Shown in pieces: positions 47,671 through 58,155 of a DNA stretch of 64,000 nt; within the stretch, counting starts at the first letter, position 1, and each line of letters opens with the position of its first letter. The DNA comes from Camillea tinctor (Eukaryota; Ascomycota; Sordariomycetes; Xylariales; Xylariaceae). The DNA is taken from positions 25,673 through 89,672 of the forward strand of contig MU394156.1 of NCBI GenBank assembly GCA_022578605.1, given 5' to 3'. The notes under the pieces were generated by a model that saw nothing but the letters and a program-made list of their open reading frames with translations, had not been told where the DNA came from and did no database searches. The translations under genes were made by a program, and so were the position numbers.

Positions 47671-48315
47671 AATCCTGTATTGAGACATAAAGTCGGGTAA
47701 ATAGAGCCGCTGTGCGAGAGATGGCTGTCGGCTTGGGCTGTGGGCTGCAGGGGATTACCTTCGACACTAGATTTGACAGCAGAGGATACCTCTAGTGAAA
47801 AATTTCAACCTCCGAAATATGAGAGAGGAGGCGAGACAATATGAGCAAACAACTGGCGGTCGGCTAAGTGTCGCTGGCCTTCGTGCCGCCCGACGCAAGG
47901 GGGTAATTCATACAACCTTGACGGGCGCCTCACACATACAGGGCATGGGATGAGCAACAGAAGGCCGATGATAGGTAACCTCCGTAGGTACCTAGGATGG
48001 TGTCTTGGGTACTTGCAGAGCACATGTAATATCGCCCCCACGGCATGATGGAGTCGAAGTTGTGATGAAGCCCCGGGCCATCTTCCAATTATGTACCGGC
48101 GGGTATGCAGCCGGAGCGTGCTTAATGCAAGGCTCCCGGGCAATGCGATTGGGCAGGATAGGGCTTCGTAGCGACAACCTTTGTTCGCTGTCAGCGGCGC
48201 TTTCGTGTCATGCGGCTCTATTGTTAGCAATGTACCTCTAACAACTTTCCACCGAGATGTGCTCTAAAGGTACCGGCCCTCGCAGGCATGAAAATCTGCC
48301 CGGCCTTGAACATCT
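47671..48315. promoter_or_regulatory. Shared promoter of divergent BBE oxidase and UbiA genes
   Basis: 645 nt separate the start codons of the two genes. No gene was recognised here. A small inverted motif, CCGGC-N9-GCCGG at 48096-48114, has CGG/CCG half-sites such as Zn2Cys6 regulators bind; this is only suggestive, and no Zn2Cys6 regulator gene is seen in the window. Confidence 0.5.
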
Positions 48316-49317
48316 ATGGATCATACCTCACACCAACCCAACTTATCTAGACACAGCCAAGCTTCCATAATCATGAGTGACACACAATGGGGAAAGAGAA
48401 GATGGTATGATATTCTGCCTCTCTTTTGCGTGCCCTACATGGAGCTCTGCCACATCAGCACTCCGGCACCCATCTTTCTCATCTACTTTCCACACCTCTA
48501 CGGTGCAATTTACGCTGCCACCGTCCAAGAGACCCCCTTGGCCGACTTCTTGCACGTGTGCATGGTCCTCTTTGCCGGCACTGTCTTCTTCTCTAACGCC
48601 GCTCATGCCTGGAACGATATCATCGATGTGCCTATCGACAGCATAATCCTAAGAACCAAGAACCGCCCTATTCCCCGAGGTGCCATAACACCATCTACGG
48701 CAACGGTGTTCATGTTTTCCCAAGCCTGCAGTGCCGCCGTTTTCCTCTTCGTCATCCGGAGTCGAGACACGGCCCTGTGTACGGTTCCGACGATCGTCGG
48801 GACGGCATACTACCCCTTCGCAAAACGTCACACGTTTTTCCCCCAGGTTATGTTGGGATTCTATCTCGCCTGGGGGGTCATAGTCGGCGCTTCAGCAGGC
48901 CTCGGAAGGCAGGCCATCGAAGGCCCAGCTCTGTGCCTAGTGTTTGCTTGCATCTCCTGGACCATGATCTACGACACTATGTATGCGTATATGGACCTGC
49001 AGGAGGATCTTAGAGTGGGAGTCAAAAGCACAGCGGTGTTCTTCCAGGCCAATACCAAAACATTCCTCTGGCTGATGCTGGGGAGCATGCTCTCCTCGCT
49101 GGTATTATTCGGATGTTGGTCGGGAATGGGCTCGTCGTTCTACACTATTTCCCTTGGAGGTTGCCTGATGTCTCAGTCCCTCATGATTAAGAGAGTTGAT
49201 CTTGAAATGCCAGAGAGTTGCTGGTGGTGGTTTTCGAATGGCTTCTGGGCAGCGGGAGCATCCATTACGGCGGGTTTGGTGACAGAATACTTGAGGCGCC
49301 TTTCGTATAGGGAGTGA
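48316..49317 (+). CDS. UbiA-family membrane prenyltransferase
   Basis: Integral membrane enzyme of 333 residues, single exon, expected to transfer an isoprenyl chain to an aromatic or other acceptor. Both Mg/diphosphate motifs are present: NDIIDVPID (Asn100, Asp101, Asp104, Asp108) followed by RTKNRPIPRGAIT, and YDTMYAYMDLQEDLRVGVKSTA (Asp220, Asp227, Asp231). Eight or nine hydrophobic segments follow the family pattern. The second motif, with YDxxYAxxD and GVKST, resembles Coq2-like and meroterpenoid prenyltransferases more than UbiA-type terpene cyclases such as fumagillin cyclase, but the alternative cannot be excluded. A second ATG at residue 20 (MSDTQWGKRRW) may be the start. The divergent BBE oxidase shares its promoter region. 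No polyketide synthase that could supply an acceptor is in the window. Confidence 0.9.
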   Translation: MDHTSHQPNLSRHSQASIIMSDTQWGKRRWYDILPLFCVPYMELCHISTPAPIFLIYFPHLYGAIYAATVQETPLADFLHVCMVLFAGTVFFSNAAHAWNDIIDVPIDSIILRTKNRPIPRGAITPSTATVFMFSQACSAAVFLFVIRSRDTALCTVPTIVGTAYYPFAKRHTFFPQVMLGFYLAWGVIVGASAGLGRQAIEGPALCLVFACISWTMIYDTMYAYMDLQEDLRVGVKSTAVFFQANTKTFLWLMLGSMLSSLVLFGCWSGMGSSFYTISLGGCLMSQSLMIKRVDLEMPESCWWWFSNGFWAAGASITAGLVTEYLRRLSYRE

Positions 49318-49623
49318 TCTTGGAATACGGCCTGTGCTTGTTTTCTTTTTTTGCACTTTGATTTTACGATTTTATACTAGTACTTGAGATGACGTTCGGC
49401 TGCTGCACTGATGATCTTGAAAACACTCAAAAGAAGATCATTATAGTATCCACCCTCAAATATAAGCGGCTACGGCTATTTGCTCTTGTGATGAGATCTA
49501 GGAGGCTTTCCTACGAGACGTTCACCGCATTTGAAAGGGTAGATGACGCATTCTGCTACATGCAAGATCCCAGTCTGTCGACCATTCTCTATAAAACGGC
49601 TGATATCCCAGTAACCTTCCGAG

Positions 49624-50423
49624 CTACCTTCCAATCCCAATACCGAAAGCGACGGCCAGACTGCGACCAAAGGGTACCCACTCCGGCAAGGAGAGGTATG
49701 AGCCACCGGGATCGAACGTCTGTATCCCGAGATATCAGTAATCTTCTCGACATACTGGACTATGAAACGGCTGAAATATATAGCTGATGGATATATTGCT
49801 TACGCTCAGGACCTGGATAAAATCTGGCTTCTGCCCCTTGGTTATCAGTTGCTCTTGGTAGAGATGACAGTTCTCAAAGAACAGGAGATTGAGACTGAGA
49901 ACTTCAGTGGTCTTCTCGCCAGAAATCAAAGACTTCAGCGTGCTAGAGGAGGACGGGGCCAGTCTATTATCGTCATCGCTCTCTTCCGGCGCCACTGGAT
50001 AGGCGCGGTGGTTGATGCCTGGGCGGATGGTGAATTTACCGTCGCTCGGTATCATCATCCTTTTGTTGCCGGCATGTTCGAATGCCAGGGGTCCTTCTAG
50101 GACCTGCAGGTACTCTTCCTGGTGCTGATGGAAGTGCATGGGTGGTTTCTTGGAGGATAGTGTGACGAACATGGCATGGCGCAGGTTGAAAGTTGCCTCC
50201 AGGGCAAAAGCCCGCTCAGGATGACGGATGACTCGCGTGCTCAGGGCACTGTCGAAGCTATGTATGGATTAGTAACACAGAGTAGAGATAGCCCGAGACA
50301 GAGGAGCACAAGGCTGTTCGCATGGAGCTGGCAGTACTATGCGACCAAAAGATCATGGAGCAAAGAGGGAACTCACACAGTGATGACCAAGTCGGAGTCT
50401 GTATAGATCATCGAGTCGGCCAT
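49624..50423 (-). CDS. Cupin-fold protein, probably truncated by an in-frame TAG
   Basis: Single-domain cupin, 198 residues to the first stop. Exons (minus): 50423-50377, 50257-49804 and 49719-49624; introns 119 and 84 nt. The barrel shows PPMHFHQHQEEYLQVLEG (His57, His59, His61, Glu64 as likely metal ligands), FTIRPGINHRAYPV (His99), and a C-terminal STFDPGGSYLSLPEWVPFGRSLAVAFGIGIGR. At 49624-49626 is a TAG, but the same frame goes on as LGRLLGYQPFYREWSTDW and DLACSRM to a TGA at 49522-49524, which reads as the family's normal end; full length would be 231 residues. Cupins of this type are small enzymes or metabolite-binding proteins of unknown role, often in clusters. Loss of about 33 residues may or may not abolish function. 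Confidence 0.78.
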
Positions 50424-51441
50424 TTTGAGCGTTTCCTTCAACCCGACAGTACATTGAAGATTCCGAGAGCCTACAAGACAATTGAAAAGGGGGGTTCTGC
50501 TCTCTGTTGTCTTTCTTCATCGCTTCCATGCATTTGCCTCGCCACTTGGGACCCGAAAGGCCAAGTTTCTCATCCTTGGCTTCGCCGCTCCCACAGTATG
50601 TTGTATCTCCCCAAGAGCTGTTGGCTAGACGTTGTTGGAAACATATTAAATGGTTTATTCGTCACACGCCCGACGTCGCATTCGCCCTCCTAGAAAGAAG
50701 GGGGCAATGTCACATCCTTCTCTATCGCATTCAAAAAACGATTGATTAGGGATTACATGGTCTGGATGCAACATTCCCCAAATAATAGGTACTTCTAAAC
50801 AGGACACTGGACAGGTGCAATATGCCAGCGGGCTCAGTGGGACTGTAGGCGCCGAAACGGCCAGTACACCAGGATCCCCGGGAAACAAGTAGCGCAACGG
50901 TCAGGCCACATCCGCTTGCGAGAACATGCAGTTGGATTGAACAACAGGTAAGCTGACAGACACAATATATTACACTACAAACTTAGATGAGCCTCCGGTA
51001 ACTGACGGCCAAGGCAACGCACTATCAACTTGTTGGTCACGTACTGAGTTGTCTTGACTTTAAGGTATGCAGTGAGGCGAGATTGATTCAAGATATCTTC
51101 AATAAGTGCTCGTCAAAGTGGTTTCTAGGATATTCGCTATTGATTTCTAAAGAGAAATAAAAGCCTTATATTGATGAAGAATGGAGTGACTATAGGAGAT
51201 ATTGCTAGGTAACTTGTATACACCTTTGCTGCGCAGTTGCCGTAACTACGCAATTGCGTAGCCATAACTGCGTTGGCTACTATTATATTCCCCTTCGAGA
51301 AATGGTTAGCTCAATAACTGCATGTTGAACTGCGATTGCAATACCTAAATGTACAATACAAAGACCGGGGAGTTGTAGCATGTCCCGAAACCAGCTTGCT
51401 GCCTGTAGATTGAGAGAGCTGATAGACATTGGGAAAGAGGC
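50424..51441. other. Spacer between cupin and SAT4-like genes
   Basis: About 1 kb with the cupin promoter on the left and the 3' flank of the SAT4-like gene on the right. No gene recognised; an inverted-looking stretch near 51230-51290 (CGTAACTACGCAATTGCGTAG) may form a hairpin. Confidence 0.45.
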
Positions 51442-52790
51442 TCATGCGATGTCCCCACGGAGCTCAATATCAGAATCATGGCTGTTGTAGTTATCGACTT
51501 GCTGTCGCCCGATCCACCTGTTACCTTTCAAACCACCTTTGCTCGACTTATTTTGCCTGGAAGTGTAGCTTGCTTTTGGCGTGTTTTTAATGGTGGAATA
51601 CTTCTCGGAAGTTATCATTCCCAGCTGGTACAGGGCTGGGAGGGATGTCCCAATCAAGGCGACGGTTGGTTCCACTACTGAAGATATCCAAAACGTTGTC
51701 CCGTACGATTCGAACTGCGTAGGAATGAACCGTGACATGAGGTAGTTGTACCCTATCATTGTCAGCCGTGCCCAACTGAGCCAGCCGGGTGGTGCGTATT
51801 TACATTGCAGGCTTTGCGGTTTGTGATCATAGGTCTCCGTTACCTGAACAGCGAGTTTGTACGCCGCAGCGATGCCGGCCCTGGACATGATTTGTGAGCA
51901 TCACGGGTTCTAGAGGAGTAGCCGTGAGTAGTCAGACGTACCCCGCTCCGAGGACGAAGATAATCGCGAGGCCGACGCGCTTCTTGAGAGGAAGCTGCAG
52001 CTTCAGAACCCAGAATATTGGGGCCACTAGCAGGATGAAGTCGAATGCCACACTGGTGCTGAATAGACCGGTTTGCATTCTGGCATAGAAGAGGTCGTCG
52101 CACCATGTAGTGTGCTCCAATGGGTACTTGACATTGCCGATCGGACGGCATACAAAGCCTGGGAGAATGGAAAAGACGACGACGTAGGCAGCCTGGAGGC
52201 CTAACAGGCTGTGTAGTATGATTTTCCTGTATCGACCTCCTTTCTCAAAAATGCGCCGGTATAGCAGAATGATGGACACTCGGACTGAAGCGGACATGGT
52301 GGGATAAATGAATAGAGCTGCGATGATACACTGAAGACCCCATTCAGTCATTTTTTACGATGAGCCCTAATCGGACGGGGATATCTGAGCGCTGGTTTGT
52401 GGAACAAGCATACCTGAAACCAGATAGAATACTCCCCAACCGTGATCTCCCATAACGGCTTTGCAATACCAGCAGCGAGATTCATGTACACGGCTAGAAT
52501 GATCCACGCAAAATACAGGACCTGGTGAACATATGAGTGAGTCGCCTACGGCATGTTGAATAGGCGAAAGAGCTCACGATTGCTGGTATGATAGCCCAAT
52601 CATCTGCGCCGGAGGTACGAGACGCGAATCTAGTAACCAAGCGCACGAACGCAATGATAGTGGTGACAGCACCTAAGACGATGAAAGTTATAGCTAATGA
52701 ATACTGTTTATGAGTGTCATTGAGGGCTGGGGGAGGGGGGATGAGGTCTTCCAAAGGCGTGCTGAGATTGAGGCCATAGAATTCGGACAT
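51442..52790 (-). CDS. SAT4/rhodopsin-like (PTH11-type) integral membrane protein
   Basis: Seven-helix membrane protein of the fungal SAT4/rhodopsin-domain family, 382 residues, function unknown. Exons (minus): 52790-52578, 52521-52414, 52330-51942 and 51880-51442; introns 56, 83 and 61 nt; total frame intact. Family traits: an N-terminal helix YSLAITFIVLGAVTTIIAFVRLVTR followed by DDWAIIPAI, WFQCIIAALFIYPTMSASVRVSIILLYRRIF, HSLLGLQAAYVVVFSILPGFVCRPI, and the last helix GTTFWISSVVEPTVALIGTSLPAL. A polar, Ser/Lys/Asn-rich cytoplasmic tail follows. Met26 of an upstream in-frame extension (from 52865) is used as start because it fits the family length. Such genes are frequent next to metabolite clusters and effector genes, but their role is unsettled. 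Confidence 0.87.
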
Positions 52791-54091
52791 GATGTTGCTG
52801 TGCAAACGATGGCTCATACAAGGTTGGAATGGAGTACGCGTGGGTATCCTGGGAAAATTGCGCAAGAAAAAGAAAAAACGTGGTTGACAATCCAGCTAAT
52901 GTGAAGAGACAAGCTTAGCCTAGGACCTCGAGGCTCTTGCCGATGTGGTTCACATTGTTGGCCAGCCTTGAGTATCTTGCTGCGCGCGAGGGGGCCTGAA
53001 GCGTAACTAATAATGCGACGAAGCGCATGTTACCGAAAACACCGGGCAGGAGTCTCGCCACGACGACCAGGCTGACCGGTTGGTGTGCGTGTGGATGCTA
53101 TGGTCCCGATTAACCTGCATTATCCTAGACATAGGCACACCGCAAGTCATTCAGGCCACAGTAGGCATTCGAAAATAGTGCAAATACATCGAAGAGGTGA
53201 TCTTAGGCCATCGTGAAAATGGGAGTATGCAGAAGACATTGTTGTCCAATCAGTCATCGATAGGGTTGTCACCTCCAGTTGCATGATTGGGGTGGTGGTA
53301 CGGCAGGTCCATGATCACGACAGGATTGGGTGTATTATGTAGGAGTACTGCATAGCTCGACGATGATATGGGGGACGCATAGTCTTCTCTGTCTGCAAGA
53401 CGGAGGGCGACCTGTAGTAGTATCATAGCATGGACTGGCTTGGCGCTAATGCAAGATTGGAATGACGATCAGGATAACGATGATGTGATTGGCATCACAG
53501 CGTAGGCCTGTTGGAACCTCCGCAAGCCTACCTAAGATAGTAGTTGGAGGCTGAAGATGACCCGGTCCCTCACGATTGATGCCTGCAATACAAGGTACGT
53601 TAGGTAGTCAATGGATCAACCTCGTTTGTTATTGCTCCCAGAATTAAACCATGTAGCTCCCGATTTGTTTCCTCTATCTATAATCTCCTTTGGATAGCCG
53701 CGTCTTGGTACTTCGTCTAAAAAGACAGCGAGCTAGACGTGGCGGAGCTCATACAGGTTGCCCGATTGGTTCAACCCCATTGGTGGTTTCTAAACTTGGA
53801 TTGGGTATATCTACATAATTACGACCATTTCCTGAGGCTTCCAGCCCTCTTCTTGTCTACTAATGGAGCTCGAGCATCTGCTAGTCCCATACCGATGTAT
53901 CATTTGTACTTATATGTACCCAGAACAGACGGTACGCCGTACAGCTGTAGATGAGGCAGGCTCACTTCCACAGAGGGAAGCTTGCATCAAGCATGATTTG
54001 GGTACAGACCTCTAACAATCGCATCGGTGTAGTATGTACCAACATAGGTGACATTATGGCCATCACGCGGACCAATCACACTGATCTGGTA
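52791..54091. other. Spacer between SAT4-like and SDR genes
   Basis: 1.3 kb without a supported gene. It includes the promoter of the SAT4-like gene and the 3' flank of the dehydrogenase. Only short, featureless open frames are present. Confidence 0.5.
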
Positions 54092-55205
54092 TCAGCCATC
54101 GCCCATTTCCATTTCCCTGAGAATCTGCTCCACCTCAGCAAACGAAAACTCCGCAAGTGTTTCCTGCCATAGCTGTTGCCCAACCCTTTCTCCCTCAGGG
54201 GTGTAGACGATTGGCGCCATCCTAGTACTCTCGTTAGTCACGGGGTGGGCCAGTGTTGCATTAGAGTGCCTACGGTTTGATTTGTTGTAGCCCTAGGTAC
54301 TGCCCATGTGTCTCCTTTCCGTGCCTCACAGCAGCGTCGGTAATCATGCGGGCGCCAACCGCCGCCGTGTAGCCTATCCGGCGTCGGAAGACTTCGGCGA
54401 CATTACCGGGAAAAGTGAGGGCTGTCTCGCGACTGATCTCAGAATCATGCACCATACCGGGCGTCGCTGCGTTGATGACGGCGACAGACGAAGGCACGCG
54501 TTTTGCCAGTTGGAACAGGAAGAGCTGGCCCAGAAGCTTTGAGACGAATGTCCGTTCTAACATGTCCACTCCTTGGGTGTTATCAAAGGCTGATAGCAAA
54601 GGCCTCTGGTTGCGCTCTTTGAACTTGGCCCAGGCTGATGCATCAGATGAAGTGATCGTAATGCGGCCTGGCTCTTCGGAGCGCTGCTTCGACTTCATTA
54701 CTGGCAGCAAAAGAATTGTCAATACTGCCATGGAAAGATAGTTGACCTGTATGGAATCCTCGTGACCAGTGTTTGTGTTAAGTCTCGCTTGGCTCGCCAT
54801 AATACCGGCGTTGAGAACTGCGATATCGAGGTGTTCCAGGGTTTTCGCACGCTCTGCGAAGGAGCACACAGAGCTATAGGAGGAGTAGTCCAGTTCCCAG
54901 ACTTCAATAGTTCCTTCAGCAAGGTCGCGACCGTTAGACAGGTCCGCAGCTGCGGCTTCGCCCTTCGCGATATTCCGCACACCAAGTATTAGCTTGGTCA
55001 GTCCAAGGTCCAGAAGCTGCCGGCTACACTCAAGGCCAACTCCTACATTTGAGCCCGTCACGATGGCTGTCTTGCCGGCAAGGCTGACATCCCGAACAGG
55101 GACGGGGGATTTGGTAAGTTGACGATAGAAGAAGTTGAGCTTGCTGCCCTCCTTCTCCGGGGAGATATCGAACGCCGATGGCATGGTCAGAGTGCGTTTG
55201 GCCAA
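54092..55205 (-). CDS. Short-chain dehydrogenase/reductase with altered active site
   Basis: NAD(P)-dependent SDR-like protein, 353 residues, two exons (minus): 55205-54274 and 54221-54092, with a 52-nt intron. Rossmann motif TGSNVGVG at 50-57, acidic step ELDYSS at 104-109, LNAGIM at 131-136 and ITSSDAS at 184-190 carry the expected pattern of fungal WWOX/TIC32-like SDRs. The YxxxK position is TFVSK: Thr219 replaces tyrosine, Lys223 is kept. The second exon adds the family tail MAPIVYTPEGERVGQQLWQETLAE. The substrate is unknown; in the cluster it would oxidise or reduce an alcohol/ketone if active. Other starts are MPSAFD at residue 8. Whether Thr supports catalysis is doubtful. Confidence 0.85.
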
Positions 55206-56670
55206 GAAACAAGCCGTGAAGGCGGATCAAAGAGCGTACAGTTTATTCGTGCCTATCAATGCCTTCTATTTACGGAATGGGGTTTATTTCGAAAGGAGGT
55301 CTGGGAGGAAACAGAAAAAGATATCATGTCAAGAAAATTACTAGAATAGGCTAAGATCTATGGGGCCGGAAATAAGCGTGGTGATTAGGTAGTTGGCAAT
55401 AAGGCTGGGTTGGCGATGAAAAGGGGATTAAGCCGGCAACGGGGGAGGGCCGGGTCGGCAATGGAGACAACCTTAAGCTTGCGCGCGGCGGTGGGCGAGT
55501 AGGGCTTTTTAAGCCGCAGATGCTTGGTCCACAATCATCCCATCCAATTCGTGATTAGCGTCGTCAGCGTAGCTTCCTGCATAAGCCTAAACCTCGTTGC
55601 CAGGCGCTGTCGACCTATTTTTAGCACCATATTTTAATGAGGCTGCACTTATAGTGTAGATGGTCATACGCATTTTTACGAATAGGATTACATTGTAGCG
55701 GCTATTAAAGCTACGAACAGGACAGCCCCAGCAGATCTCGTGTGCATAACCCTGGCCAGGTTACGCAGCCGAACGTACCTCATCTGGAGGCTTTTACTAG
55801 GTAGGTGCTCGTTAGGCGGTTGGTCGCCAAGGAGATCTTATGCATAACATGGTGGAGAGGGATTAAGCACGGTACTTTACAGTCGGAAGATCGACCCACA
55901 GCCGAACATCTAGGTAGGTTAGAGCCTATCTGGACAGCACCCGGACTGCCGGAGATCCTGGCACCTGTAATAATACATAGCACCCTGCAGACAACACTTG
56001 AAATGAGTGCTATCTGTAAATAAATGAGCACTATCGAGATTATTCAAACCAACGCGATTTCGCTAAGATTGCCTTCCAGGGGCGTTGGCCTCCTGAATTT
56101 TGGCCAATTCGTAGTGCGGAAGTAAGGAGGAGCTGCGGGCTTGGCCTGCACTTGGCCTAGCTCCGAGATTTTCAAGCCCCGTATTTACGCCATATTAAAC
56201 TTGGCGGTACATGAAAACATGATATGTATCGTGCGTGTAGAAAATGGACTTCGCAAGGTCAGATAGTCCTGCCAACATCAGTGCTGGTGAAACATTAATC
56301 ACACCATTCATGCACGCCGCTTCTTTGACATTCTCGCTGACCTCTTGCTTTAATTGGTTCATGCGTCTCGCCGTTATCATGCCTTACCATTCTGATCATA
56401 GTCATTCGAATACGCGGCCTCGAAAATTATGGCAGCGTGCGGCGACTTGTTCTATTGGTTGGTATTTTAGGGGATACAGGGCAGTAAGCCGTCCGAGCCT
56501 TGTTAGGTACGAGATACAATCCCCGATTAAAGATGTATATGAGTCTGCCACTCATAAACGTGCTGAGCTTTTACTGCTATTGCCAACCGCCTCTGTAGTA
56601 AAATTTAAGCATGAAGGTATACTTCGTTTTTATTGGGTTTGCCTTAACAGTATTTGGGAGTTATGGAGCC
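55206..56670. other. Gene-free transition to the subtelomere
   Basis: No supported gene in 1.5 kb. GC content falls toward the right; a 181-codon open frame at 56244-56789 runs into the AT-rich block and has no features. It contains the SDR promoter at the left. Confidence 0.5.
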
Positions 56671-56717
56671 TAACCAGCCTCCATACCATTATAAAAAAAA
56701 AGCATGGAGGCTGGTTA
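56671..56717. repeat. Hairpin with 14-bp inverted arms
   Basis: The arms at 56671-56684 (TAACCAGCCTCCAT) and 56704-56717 (ATGGAGGCTGGTTA) are perfect inverted copies around a 19-nt A-rich spacer. A degraded copy lies at about 57335-57385. Confidence 0.85.
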
Positions 56718-57334
56718 GCCTCCGTACCATTTAAAAAATATAAAAATAAAAACACATTTTTTAGTTATAAAAGCACATTTTTTTATTAATAAGTATGTAC
56801 GTTAATAAAAAAAAGTAAATAATAACTAGTAAAAAACGGTTATTTATTTATGTTTAAAGTTTAATAAACTTTTTAATTAATAAATAATTAAGTTATTATA
56901 GTTTATAAAATGCTTTAATTTATTTTATTAAATTAATTAATTATTAAAAAACTTAAAAAATACATGTTTATTTTAACTTTTTTATTTAATAAAATAAACG
57001 TAAAGTTTTATAAATTTATAACTTTAATTTTAATATTATTGTTTTTATTTTTACTTAAATGTTTTATATATTTAAAAGTTTAATTTTAAAAGTTTTTATT
57101 ATTTTATAATTTATTACTTATTTTTATATTAATAACTTTTTATAATTAAAAGCTTAAATTATTTTTTATTTTTACGTTTTTTATTTATTAATATTTATAT
57201 TTTATAAAAAATTAATTCAATGTTTAATTATTAATTAAATTATTACTTATTTAATTAAATAGCTTAAATAACTATATATTATATTTACTTTATTATTTAA
57301 CAAAAAACGTAATAATATTTAAAAGTTATAAAGC

Positions 57335-57385
57335 CTGACCAGCCTTTATACCATTATATAAAAAAACAGCATAAAAGCTAATCAG
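57335..57385. repeat. Degraded copy of the 56671 hairpin
   Basis: The sequence reads GACCAGCCTTTATACCATTATATA with, downstream, TAAAAGCTAATCAGCCTTTATACCATT. Compared with 56671-56740 the same order of arm, A-rich spacer, arm and flank is visible, with mainly C-to-T and G-to-A differences. Confidence 0.6.
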
Positions 57386-57744
57386 CCTTTATACCATTTG
57401 AAAAATATAGAAGCAAAGGCACACTTTTTAGTATAAAAGCACATTTTTTATATAAAAACCACTTTAATTAAAGTAAATTAAACCTTAAACTTAATATTAA
57501 ATTATTAATTATAAGTTTAAGGTTTATATTTACTTTAATTAAAATAATTTTTACATAGTTATATAATTAACTTAAAATTTTAATTTTTATTTTTATTTTA
57601 ATTTTTCCTTTTTTTATTTTTTTTTTTACTTTTATATTTTACTTATTTAAATTTAATTAAAATAAATATATATCGTTTTTTAAGTTATTACTATACTTAA
57701 TTTAGTTAAAATAAATAAATATTACTTATTAAATTATTACTATT

Positions 57745-58010
57745 AAACTGGAGATAGAAGAGACCCCCTACTAACAGTTGTATGAGGCTGTGAGGGACTA
57801 AGGACTGATGTCCTTAGTTTACGACACCTAACCATTATACTGTTTATTTAAAATGGAGACATAAAAGAAAGCAAAGAAATGTATTGATTTAAGCTGTATA
57901 GTAACGCCGACATGCCATGTTGTAAAAGGAAGAAACTATCGCAAACCTATAATGCATCGCGAACTATATACAATTGTGGTCCCTAGTTCCCTTAGTTCCC
58001 ACATCACTAT
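57745..58010. other. Less AT-rich island inside the AT block
   Basis: About 265 nt of near-normal base composition, including GAGACCCCCTACTAAC, GGACTAAGGACTGATGTCC and ACGCCGACATGCCATG, abruptly bounded by almost pure A/T sequence. It has no convincing frame. It may be a later insertion, or a remnant spared from mutation. Confidence 0.55.
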
Positions 58011-58052
58011 ATTTAATTTAATTAAAGCAAATTGCGTTTTTAATATAATAGC

Positions 58053-58155
58053 CTTTTTATTAAGCTTTAAAATTTTTTTATTAAGCTTTAAAAGTTTTTT
58101 ATTAAGCTTTAAAAATTTTTTATTAAACTTTAAAAGTTTTTTTTTTAATTTTAAA
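58053..58155 (+). repeat. About 21-bp AT-rich tandem repeat
   Basis: Four units of the kind TATTAAGCTTTAAAA followed by a run of T, the last ones degraded to TATTAAACTTTAAAA. Confidence 0.7.

Noticed and set aside
48316..49317. UbiA-type terpene cyclase (fumagillin type) as the main call
   Set aside because: Both Asp motifs and the RPxPxG stretch fit prenyl transfer to an acceptor better; left as an alternative.
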